Assembly: GCA_003454135.1 (NCBI GenBank)
Contig: DMKW01000240.1
Span: forward strand, 1 to 5,717
DNA length: 5,717 bases
Source: Microbacteriaceae bacterium
GTDB lineage: Bacteria > Actinomycetota > Actinomycetes > Actinomycetales > Microbacteriaceae
Reading direction: 5' to 3'
This document shows, one piece after another, positions 1 to 5,631 of the stretch; the stretch's first letter is position 1, and every line of letters begins with the position of its first letter. The notes under the pieces were generated by a model. The model searched no databases and was not told where the DNA came from. It saw nothing but the letters and a program-made list of their open reading frames with translations. The translations under genes were made by a program, and so were the position numbers.

Positions 1-98
1 CGGTCGAGGTGGGCCTGCGTCACTTCGACGCTCGATACCTCGCGAGACTTCAGCTTCTCGCTCAGCTCGGACGCGGAGAGGCGGGTCAGATCGGTCAT
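1..98 (-). CDS. gatA: GatA, amidase subunit of the GatCAB amidotransferase (N-terminal fragment)
   Basis: Only the first 32 codons are present; the gene runs off the left edge. The translation begins MTDLTRLSASELSEKLKSRE and continues with VSSVEVTQAHLD, the usual GatA N-terminal helix pattern (a short L-T/S-A-x-E-L motif, then S-x-E-V-T-x-A-x-L). In the family, GatA is the amidase-signature subunit that hydrolyses glutamine to give ammonia for amidating Glu-tRNA(Gln) or Asp-tRNA(Asn); that catalytic part lies outside the window. The ATG shares its A with the gatC stop codon (TAATG) and has a strong GGAGGAG ribosome site 5 nt upstream, so the two genes are translationally coupled. gatB would be expected further downstream. 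The identification rests on the short N-terminus plus the adjacent gatC. Confidence 0.9.
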   Translation of the reverse strand, partial: MTDLTRLSASELSEKLKSREVSSVEVTQAHLD

Positions 99-391
99 TA
101 CTGCTCCTCCCCCAGGATCGCGGAAACCTTGAACCGGCTGCCGTCGTGCTCCGGTGCGCCGCTCAGCGCTTCCTCGGCCGACAGTGTGTCGCCGATCACG
201 TCTGGGCGGAACACATTGACCAGGGGAATCGGATGACTCGTCGCCGGCACGTCGGCGGTGGCGACCTCCTGCACCTTGTTGATGGCGTCGAGGATCACTC
301 CGAGCTCACCGGTGAGTTTCTCGATCTCCGCCGGCGTGAGGGCGATGCGTGACAGATTGGCGAGGTGCGCGACTACGTCGGTCGTGATCAT
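98..391 (-). CDS. gatC: GatC, small subunit of the Asp-tRNA(Asn)/Glu-tRNA(Gln) amidotransferase
   Basis: A complete 97-residue protein, the normal length for GatC. GatC is the small belt-like subunit that stabilises GatA and bridges it to GatB in the cytoplasmic GatCAB complex, which makes Gln-tRNA(Gln) (and often Asn-tRNA(Asn)) by transamidation. Family hallmarks are the N-terminal VAHLANLSRIALT block (residues 7-19), an E-x-L-x-x-x-L helix, the TSHPIPLVNVFRPDV block (about 51-65), and the C-terminal EEAL..AP...GSRFKV block (about 73-89). The ATG at 391 starts directly before the conserved N-terminus and has a GAGG motif 8 nt upstream (about 400-403). Its TAA stop overlaps the gatA ATG by one base, so gatC and gatA are an operon. 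The 124-bp gap upstream suggests it may have its own promoter rather than depending on the hydrolase gene. Confidence 0.97.
   Translation of the reverse strand: MITTDVVAHLANLSRIALTPAEIEKLTGELGVILDAINKVQEVATADVPATSHPIPLVNVFRPDVIGDTLSAEEALSGAPEHDGSRFKVSAILGEEQ
104..110 (-). promoter_or_regulatory. Ribosome binding site of gatA
   Basis: On the minus strand GGAGGAG lies 5 nt before the gatA ATG, inside the last Glu-Glu-Gln codons of gatC. It is a near-perfect Shine-Dalgarno sequence and fixes the gatA start at 98. Its position inside gatC fits translational coupling of the two subunits. Confidence 0.85.
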
Positions 392-444
392 TTAGTGGAC
401 CTCAAGACAAATTCAGACATTCGGCTCCGTGCACGTGTGAGCGC

Positions 445-472
445 GTTCTAGCGCGGCGGGGATGACGGTCCA
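445..472 (-). promoter_or_regulatory. Candidate promoter for gatCAB
   Basis: In the 124-bp gap between the hydrolase stop and gatC, the minus strand carries TGGACC (472-467, four of six matches to TTGACA), a 16-nt spacer, and TAGAAC (450-445, four of six matches to TATAAT). This would leave a leader of about 45 nt before gatC. A short GCGC-TAGAAC-GCGC inverted repeat overlaps the -10 box. The match is weak and readthrough from the hydrolase gene is equally possible. Nothing else in the gap, such as a clear terminator, could be supported. Confidence 0.25.
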
Positions 473-515
473 GTCTATTCCGGGCGATGGAGAGGTGTTG
501 GCGCGAGCAGGCGAG

Positions 516-1922
516 CTACCGAGCGCTCGCGATCGTGCGACTCGCGTCCGCGAGCGTTCCATTGGTGACGAGCGGACCCTCATCGATGCCGATCAGGGCG
601 AGATTGCGCATCGCCTCGGTGTCAGCGTCGAAGTAGCCGAGATGACCGATCGCCGGAGCCAGGTCCTTTCGGGTGATCACATCCACACCGCCGGCAACGC
701 TCATCTTCTTCGCCCCGAACGACGGCGACCCCGGGTCACTGCCGTAGAACGCGGTATTCACAACCGGATCCCAGGCCGCCTCGCCGACGTAGACGTTGTC
801 GTTGCGAACCGAAAGCCTCGCCGCCGACTGGGTCGCGCTTCCCGGCGAACCGACGATCGCGAGCGCATCCACCGTGACGCCACCCTTGGCGAGTTCGATC
901 ATCGCCGCGGTCGAGCCGTAGGAATGCGTGACGAGGGTCACATATGGTTCAGACCCCTCGCGCACCGTCTGGATGCCCTGCACCGCGTTGCCGAGCAGCC
1001 TCGCGCCCTCGTTGGCGCGATCGAGCGAGCCGATGTCAAGGGCACCGGGAGTCGTGTATCCGATCCACGACACGGTCGCCGAGGTCTTGCCCACCATGGT
1101 CGTGTCCGACTTGGCAAGAAGCTTGATCCAGGAGGTCTGTTCTTTGTAGAGGTCCTGGGCGATCACGGTCCAGTCGTACATCTGTCCCTGCACCGTGAAG
1201 AACATGCCGGGCACGAGGTAGCTCACGTAGTCGGCGGTCTCGAGGTTGCCGACGACCACGGCGGCCCTGGCCTCGCCGCGCGGATCGAAGGTGAGAAGCT
1301 GCCGGGGCGGGTCGCCGGCCGAGCGTTTGAGGGTGCGTTGCACCTGCTTGAGGATGTCGAGGTGGTGCCTATCCTCGACGAGCGTCGCCCGGCCCGCCCC
1401 CGATTCGATCGACGCCTCGAGGGTCGCGATCGACTGGCGCAGGAAACGTCGATTGGCGGCGTCCCGCATGTCGAATGGAACACCGTCGAGGTTTCCGACC
1501 AGCTGGGGGGCGGACTTCGCCAGGGCCTTCTGGCTCGAGACCGACAGCATCGACCACATCGACGCGACGGAGCGCGCCGACGGGGGGTCGGAGAGCATCT
1601 GGTTCACCTGGAAGGGGTGGTGAATGAGGTAGCTGGAGATCTGTGAACTGGGGAAGAGCGCGAGCTCGTTGAGCAGCGCGGTGCCGCCGAGCTTGGGAAG
1701 CATGGACGGGTCGACCGCGCTCGAAAGGATGGTCGCGCTGCCGGTTTCTTGCTCGGGAGTCAGGTACGGGCCGATAAGGCTGGAGATACCCGACGGGTCC
1801 TGCACCGACGGGTCGGCGGCGGAGACATGGGAGACTAACTGATTCATTTCATGCGCGACGAATGCCTCTGCAACGCCGCCCAGGGCGCCAGAGTTCAGAA
1901 TAGCTGTGACGTCAAACAGCAA
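516..1922 (-). CDS. DUF1023-type alpha/beta hydrolase, function unknown
   Basis: A 468-residue protein resembling the actinobacterial alpha/beta-hydrolase family Pfam calls DUF1023 (PF06259); the family name is from memory of its conserved blocks. Seen in order: an unrecognised N-terminal region (1-110); a conserved block ending in NLDGVPFDMRDAANR (about 144-158); the start of the hydrolase core with LLTFDPRGEARAAVVVGN (about 209-226) and VSYLVPGM (233-240); IGYTTPGA (287-294); the nucleophile elbow THSYGS with Ser334; VGSPGSA (357-363); WDPV with Asp385; and GHLGYFD with His427. Ser334/Asp385/His427 are the inferred catalytic triad. No signal peptide or membrane helix is visible, so it is probably cytoplasmic unless the start is wrong. 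The called start is TTG with only a weak GGA 9 nt upstream; the frame is open back to a TAG at 2024 with no ATG or GTG, and the first in-frame ATG is residue 26 (1847). The substrate is unknown, and the neighbours do not suggest one. Confidence 0.85.
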   Translation of the reverse strand: MLFDVTAILNSGALGGVAEAFVAHEMNQLVSHVSAADPSVQDPSGISSLIGPYLTPEQETGSATILSSAVDPSMLPKLGGTALLNELALFPSSQISSYLIHHPFQVNQMLSDPPSARSVASMWSMLSVSSQKALAKSAPQLVGNLDGVPFDMRDAANRRFLRQSIATLEASIESGAGRATLVEDRHHLDILKQVQRTLKRSAGDPPRQLLTFDPRGEARAAVVVGNLETADYVSYLVPGMFFTVQGQMYDWTVIAQDLYKEQTSWIKLLAKSDTTMVGKTSATVSWIGYTTPGALDIGSLDRANEGARLLGNAVQGIQTVREGSEPYVTLVTHSYGSTAAMIELAKGGVTVDALAIVGSPGSATQSAARLSVRNDNVYVGEAAWDPVVNTAFYGSDPGSPSFGAKKMSVAGGVDVITRKDLAPAIGHLGYFDADTEAMRNLALIGIDEGPLVTNGTLADASRTIASAR

Positions 1923-2128
1923 AGGGGTGAATCCAATCGTTGGTTCCGGCGACGAGGACGCACCGATTGCAACGCAACATGACCAATTACCCCCATAATA
2001 GGGGCCGACATGGCGCTTAACCTAGGGTTGGCTCGTCGTCAACCCCCGTGTGTCAGGGTGTTGGGGAACGTCGTCGGTTCGATCGAGGGCTCGCGGCCCC
2101 GGCGGCAATGAGCCGGATGCAACCGAAA
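1923..2128. other. ligA-hydrolase intergenic region with small hairpins and a -10-like box
   Basis: This 206-bp gap holds no convincing gene. After the ligA stop the minus-strand RNA could form a 5-bp hairpin (CCGGC/GCCGG, 2099-2103 with 2112-2116) and a 7-bp stem with one bulged A (CAAC-A-CCC with GGG-GUUG, 2063-2056 with 2046-2040). Neither is followed by a U-run, so neither is a confident terminator. The most AT-rich spot is at 1995-2000: on the minus strand TATTAT, five of six matches to the -10 consensus, flanked by CCCC and GGGG. No good -35 lies 16-18 nt upstream. It could drive the hydrolase gene with a leader of about 65 nt. A 22-codon reading frame (1980-1912) overlaps the hydrolase start but is not supported as a gene. 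Confidence 0.4.
1995..2000 (-). promoter_or_regulatory. Candidate -10 box for the hydrolase gene
   Basis: The minus strand reads TATTAT, one mismatch from TATAAT, in an otherwise G+C-rich spacer. It sits between CCCC and GGGG, giving a short inverted repeat centred on the box. No matching -35 is evident, so the call rests on the -10 match and its position upstream of the TTG start. Confidence 0.3.
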
Positions 2129-4387
2129 TCAGGGCTCGAGGCCGGCCGGGCCGAACTCCAGCAGCCGTGCGAATTGGCCGGCGTCGATGATGCGCACACC
2201 GAGTTCCTCGGCCTTCGTGAGCTTGGATCCGGCGCCCGGACCGGCCGCGACGAAGTCGGTCTTCTTCGACACGCTCGAGGCGGCCTTGCCCCCCGCGGCG
2301 ATGATCGCCTCGAGCGCCCCCTCGCGCGTGAAGCCTTCGAGCGAGCCGGTCGCGACGACCGTCAGCCCCTCGAGCGGCCCGCCACCGGCGACCGCGGCGC
2401 CCCGCCCCGGGTGGTCGGGGATGGCAAACTGCACTCCGGCATCCGACCACTTTTCGATGATGTCGAGGTGCCAGTCCACCGCGAACCAGTCGATAAGCGC
2501 GTCGGCGATGATTCCGCCCACCCCGTCAACGGCCGCGAGTTCGTCGCGGCTGGCCTCGCGGATGGCCTGGATCGAGCCGAAGTACGCGGCGAGCGCGCGA
2601 GCGGCGACAGGACCGACATGCCGGATGCTCAGGGCGACGAGAATGCGCCAGAGGTCTTTCGTCTTGGCGAGTTCGATCTCGGCAATGAGCTTTGTGGCCG
2701 CGGTGGACGGCACGAACTCTTCGTCTCCCGCGAACGGCACGGCGTTCGGATCGAAGGCGGGATCCGCGTCCTTGCCCGTCTTCTTCCGCTTGCGGCGATA
2801 CGGCGTCTCGGCACGCGCGGTGCCGTCGTCGTTGAGCTTGATGAGGCCCGTCTCATTGTCCCGCACGCGCACGCTGATCGGGAAGATGTCTTCGAGGGTG
2901 AGGGAGAAGAGTCCCGCCTCGGTGACGAGCGGCGGTTCGGCCGGAAAGTCGGGCTGGGTGAGGGCGGCCGCACCGACTTCGCCGAGGCCTTCGATGTCGA
3001 GGGCGCCACGACTGCCGACGTGTTCCACCCGGCCGCGCACTTGTGCCGGGCAACTCCTGGCGTTGGGGCAGCGCAGGTCGACGTCGCCCTCCTTTGCCGG
3101 GGCGAGCTCGGTGTCGCACTCCGGGCAGTGGGTGGGCATGACGAACTCGCGTTCCGTGCCGTCGCGCAGCTCGACCACCGGGCCGAGCACCTCGGGAATT
3201 ACATCTCCGGCCTTGCGCAGCACGACCGTGTCGCCGATGAGCACGCCCTTGGCCTTCACGACGTCCTGGTTGTGCAGGGTGGCCTGGCGCACGACCGACC
3301 CGGCCACGCGAACGGGCTGCATGACGGCGAAGGGAGTGACGCGACCCGTTCGACCGACGCTCACCACAATGTCGAGCAGCTTCGTGTTCACCTGCTCCGG
3401 CGGGTATTTGTAGGCGATCGCCCAGCGCGGGGCTCGGCTCGTGGCGCCGAGCTCCTCGTGCAGCGCGAGCTCGTCGACCTTGATCACGATGCCGTCGATC
3501 TCGTGCTCGACACTGTCGCGGTGCAGCCCGAAGTACTCGATGAACTCCGCGGCATCCGTCGCCGTCTTCGTCACGCGATAGTGCGAGCTAGTTGGCAGCC
3601 CCCAGGTCTTCAACAGCTCGTAGGTCTCGGATTGCGACGCGACCGGCGGGTTCGCCCACGCGCCGATGCCGTGCACGAGCATGCTCAACCGGCTGAGCCG
3701 CTTGTACATGAGCTCGAGCCGGGCGGGAGTCTTGTTTTCCGCCACCTGGCGCAGGCTTCCGGATGCCGCGTTCCTGGGGTTGGCGAAGATTCGCTCCCCC
3801 GCCTCGGCCTGCTCAGCGTTGAGCGTGCGGAAGGTCGCAACCTCGAAGAACACCTCACCGCGAACTTCGACGAGCGGCGGATGCCCGGAACCTTCGAGCC
3901 GGGTCGGGATGCTTCTGACGTACGCGATGTTCTGCGTTACGTCTTCGCCCACCACGCCATCGCCACGTGTCGCCGCGCTCGCGAGAGTGCCGTGCTCGTA
4001 GCGGAGGTTGATCGCGAGGCCGTCGATCTTGAGTTCACAGAGGTAGTCGACCCGGCGGGCGGAGTCGCGCTCGACCTTGGCGGCCCAGGCCTCGAACTCC
4101 TCGACCGAGAAGACATTGTCGAGGCTCAGCATGCGCTCGGCATGCCGCACGGGGGCGAAGAGGGTGGTCTCTGCGCGGCCGCCCACCGTCTGGGTGGGCG
4201 AGTCCTGGCTCTGCAACTCGGGGAAGAGACGCTCGAGCTCCTGCAGCCGACGCAGCATGCGGTCGTACTCGTCGTCGCTTACGAGCACTTCGTCGCGCTC
4301 GTAGTACGCGTCGCGAAGTTCGAGGATGCGGGTGGTGAGCGTGGCCGCCTCGGCACCCGCCTGCTTGAGTTCGTCGTCGTTCGGCAC
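2129..4387 (-). CDS. ligA: NAD+-dependent DNA ligase LigA
   Basis: A complete 752-residue bacterial DNA ligase, which seals nicks in replication and repair through an enzyme-AMP intermediate made from NAD+. Domains in order: Ia, which recognises NMN (about 1-75, with Y28, Y29 and DDEYD at 38-42); the nucleotidyltransferase core (about 76-325) with SLDN (88-91), catalytic Lys120 in CELKIDG, EVRGE (174-178), DGIVIKVD (298-305) and AYKYPP (325-330); an OB fold (about 331-412); a zinc finger with Cys421, Cys424, Cys440 and Cys446; the helix-hairpin-helix domain (about 455-660); and a C-terminal BRCT domain (about 669-747). It exceeds the roughly 670 residues of E. coli LigA mainly through an insertion of about 50 residues around 505-556 in the HhH domain. 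The start is GTG: an in-frame TAA lies only three codons upstream, and the protein begins just before domain Ia. No Shine-Dalgarno is evident; a TAAGCT box 6 nt upstream suggests a leaderless transcript. It lies between mnmA and the hydrolase gene in the same direction. Confidence 0.98.
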   Translation of the reverse strand: MPNDDELKQAGAEAATLTTRILELRDAYYERDEVLVSDDEYDRMLRRLQELERLFPELQSQDSPTQTVGGRAETTLFAPVRHAERMLSLDNVFSVEEFEAWAAKVERDSARRVDYLCELKIDGLAINLRYEHGTLASAATRGDGVVGEDVTQNIAYVRSIPTRLEGSGHPPLVEVRGEVFFEVATFRTLNAEQAEAGERIFANPRNAASGSLRQVAENKTPARLELMYKRLSRLSMLVHGIGAWANPPVASQSETYELLKTWGLPTSSHYRVTKTATDAAEFIEYFGLHRDSVEHEIDGIVIKVDELALHEELGATSRAPRWAIAYKYPPEQVNTKLLDIVVSVGRTGRVTPFAVMQPVRVAGSVVRQATLHNQDVVKAKGVLIGDTVVLRKAGDVIPEVLGPVVELRDGTEREFVMPTHCPECDTELAPAKEGDVDLRCPNARSCPAQVRGRVEHVGSRGALDIEGLGEVGAAALTQPDFPAEPPLVTEAGLFSLTLEDIFPISVRVRDNETGLIKLNDDGTARAETPYRRKRKKTGKDADPAFDPNAVPFAGDEEFVPSTAATKLIAEIELAKTKDLWRILVALSIRHVGPVAARALAAYFGSIQAIREASRDELAAVDGVGGIIADALIDWFAVDWHLDIIEKWSDAGVQFAIPDHPGRGAAVAGGGPLEGLTVVATGSLEGFTREGALEAIIAAGGKAASSVSKKTDFVAAGPGAGSKLTKAEELGVRIIDAGQFARLLEFGPAGLEP

Positions 4388-4393
4388 GGCTTT

Positions 4394-4399
4394 AGCTTA
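4394..4399 (-). promoter_or_regulatory. Candidate -10 box for a leaderless ligA transcript
   Basis: The minus strand reads TAAGCT (TAnnnT pattern), then six nucleotides (AAAGCC), then the GTG start of ligA. A transcript starting at or next to that GTG would have no leader, which fits the missing Shine-Dalgarno. No clear -35 is visible 16-18 nt upstream. The TAA of this box is also the in-frame stop that rules out a longer LigA. Confidence 0.35.
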
Positions 4400-4423
4400 G
4401 GCAGAACAACCGACGCGGCCAGC

Positions 4424-4480
4424 CCGCGCGCCCGTTCGTCATCCGCGCGCCCACCCGTTTTCCGCGCGCCGGCCGAAACG
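4424..4480. repeat. Three direct repeats with a 19-bp period upstream of ligA
   Basis: The 9-mer CCGCGCGCC occurs at 4424-4432, 4443-4451 and 4462-4470, so the spacing is exactly 19 bp twice. The 10-bp spacers differ (CGTTCGTCAT, CACCCGTTTT, GGCCGAAACG) but share some positions. The array lies about 37-95 bp upstream of the ligA start, a possible position for a regulator-binding array. G+C-rich low complexity could produce it by chance, and no regulator is known to me for this motif. Confidence 0.5.
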
Positions 4481-4498
4481 GCCGCACGGATGACGGAC
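4434..4498. repeat. Long inverted repeat in the mnmA-ligA spacer
   Basis: CGTCATCCG at 4437-4445 is the exact reverse complement of CGGATGACG at 4487-4495. Extending outward gives 12-bp arms, 4434-4445 and 4487-4498, with 11 of 12 positions paired. The 41-nt interior contains a separate perfect hairpin. The two together could fold as a nested structure in RNA after the mnmA stop. Confidence 0.6.
4470..4484 (-). terminator. Hairpin downstream of mnmA, possible terminator
   Basis: CGGCCG-TTT-CGGCCG on the minus strand is a perfect 6-bp all-GC stem with a 3-nt loop, 30 nt past the mnmA stop. There is no U-run after it, so it is not a classical intrinsic terminator; U-less hairpins have been proposed as terminators in actinobacteria. 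It may also be part of the larger inverted repeat around it. Confidence 0.35.
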
Positions 4499-4514
4499 TG
4501 ACGCGCCGATGTGG

Positions 4515-5624
4515 CTAGGAAACGGGAACCGGGACCGCCGAGACCGTGCGATCGATCGTGCACTGGCCGAGCACGCGCGTGCCGGCGTAGACGACGGCCG
4601 TCTGGCCGGGCGAGACACCGTTGAGCGGTACATCGGGGGTGATCACGAGCGCGCCATCACGCACGACGGCGACAGCGGCGACCGGATCGGAGTGCGCGCG
4701 AATCTGCACATGGCAATCGAACGGGATGTGCGGCTCGGCCGGCGGAAGACCCGCCCAGGTGAACCTGTCCCCGGAGATCTCCGCGAGATCCAGCGCCTCC
4801 TTCGGCCCGACGACGACCTCGTTGGTCGCCGGCTTGACCTCGAGCACGAACCGGGGACGGCCATCCGGAGACGGAACGCCCAGGTGCAGGCCCTTGCGTT
4901 GGCCGATCGTGAAGGCCTGCGCGCCGTCGTGGCTGCCGACGATGGATCCGTCGCGCTCGCGAATCACGCCCTGTTCCGCGCCGACACGTTCGGCGAGCCA
5001 GCCGCGGGTGTCTCCATCCGGAATGAAGCAGATGTCGTGCGAATCCGGCTTGTTGGCGACGCTGAACCCGCGCTCGGCCGCCTCTGCACGCACCTCGGCC
5101 TTGCTCGGCGTCGCACCGAGCGGAAACATGCTGTGCGCCAGCTGCTCGGCGGTGAGCACGCCGAGCACATAGGACTGGTCCTTAGCCCACGCGGCGGCCC
5201 GGTGCAGCTCGCGGTTGCCGTCCTTATCCGTGAGGATCGTGGCGTAATGCCCCGTGGCGACGGCATCGAAGCCTAGGTCGAGGGCTTTCTCGAGCAGGGC
5301 GGCGAACTTGATGCGTTCGTTGCAGCGCATGCACGGGTTCGGCGTGCGGCCGGCCGAATACTCGGCGATGAAATCGTCGACGACGTCGAGCTTGAACCGC
5401 TCGGAAAAGTCCCACACGTAATAAGGGATGCCGATAATGTTGGCCGCGCGCTGCGCGTCCATCGAGTCTTCGATGGTGCAGCATCCGCGGCTTCCCGTGC
5501 GCAGCGTGCCGGGCATCCTGCTGAGCGCGAGATGCACGCCGACGACCTCGTGGCCGGCCTCGACCGCGCGTGCCGCGGCCACGGCCGAATCGACGCCGCC
5601 ACTCATTGCCGCCAAAACCTTCAT
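4515..5624 (-). CDS. mnmA: MnmA, tRNA-specific 2-thiouridylase
   Basis: A complete 369-residue protein of normal MnmA length. MnmA activates U34 of tRNA-Gln, -Glu and -Lys by adenylation and replaces the C2 oxygen with sulfur, giving s2U34 in the cytoplasm. Visible features: the N-terminal PP-loop SGGVDS (8-13); GCCTIEDSMDAQ (47-58); AGRTPNPCMRCNERIKF (91-107) with Cys98 and Cys101; GHYA (125-128); KDQSYVL (148-154); SHDICFIPDGD (195-205) with Cys199; TIGQRKGL (239-246); and the C-terminal beta-barrel with VSPGQTAVVYAG (337-348). By alignment, Cys101 matches the catalytic Cys of the E. coli NPDILCN motif and Cys199 the second catalytic Cys. Cys98 is additional, giving the CxxC form of the enzyme. 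The ATG at 5624 starts directly before the PP-loop strand; only a weak GGA precedes it, with a TACACT box 7 nt upstream. The sulfur donor system, usually a cysteine desulfurase, is not visible in the window. Confidence 0.98.
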   Translation of the reverse strand: MKVLAAMSGGVDSAVAAARAVEAGHEVVGVHLALSRMPGTLRTGSRGCCTIEDSMDAQRAANIIGIPYYVWDFSERFKLDVVDDFIAEYSAGRTPNPCMRCNERIKFAALLEKALDLGFDAVATGHYATILTDKDGNRELHRAAAWAKDQSYVLGVLTAEQLAHSMFPLGATPSKAEVRAEAAERGFSVANKPDSHDICFIPDGDTRGWLAERVGAEQGVIRERDGSIVGSHDGAQAFTIGQRKGLHLGVPSPDGRPRFVLEVKPATNEVVVGPKEALDLAEISGDRFTWAGLPPAEPHIPFDCHVQIRAHSDPVAAVAVVRDGALVITPDVPLNGVSPGQTAVVYAGTRVLGQCTIDRTVSAVPVPVS

Positions 5625-5631
5625 GGTTTCC

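Noticed and set aside
503..530. GCGAGC/GCTCGC inverted repeat at the 3' end of the hydrolase gene as a terminator
   Set aside because: The stem is 6 bp with a 16-nt loop, overlaps the stop codon and coding sequence, and has no U-run.
462..1646. 394-codon open frame on the plus strand opposite the hydrolase gene
   Set aside because: It is Arg/Gly/His-rich with no recognisable domain and lies opposite a protein with clear alpha/beta-hydrolase blocks.
2037..2042. TTGACG on the minus strand as a -35 box
   Set aside because: A good -35 match, but no acceptable -10 lies 16-18 nt downstream; the TATTAT box is 36 nt away.
2022..2450. 142-codon minus-strand frame across the ligA 3' end
   Set aside because: It is an alternative frame of ligA, very Arg-rich, and only its last part lies in the spacer.
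2048..4501. 817-codon open frame on the plus strand opposite ligA
   Set aside because: It is the antisense of ligA, whose protein is unmistakable. Long antisense open frames are expected in high-G+C genes. Its translation is rich in Arg, Gly, Asp and His with no recognisable domain.
4509..5276. 255-codon open frame on the plus strand opposite mnmA
   Set aside because: Antisense of an intact mnmA, with shadow-like composition and no family match by eye.
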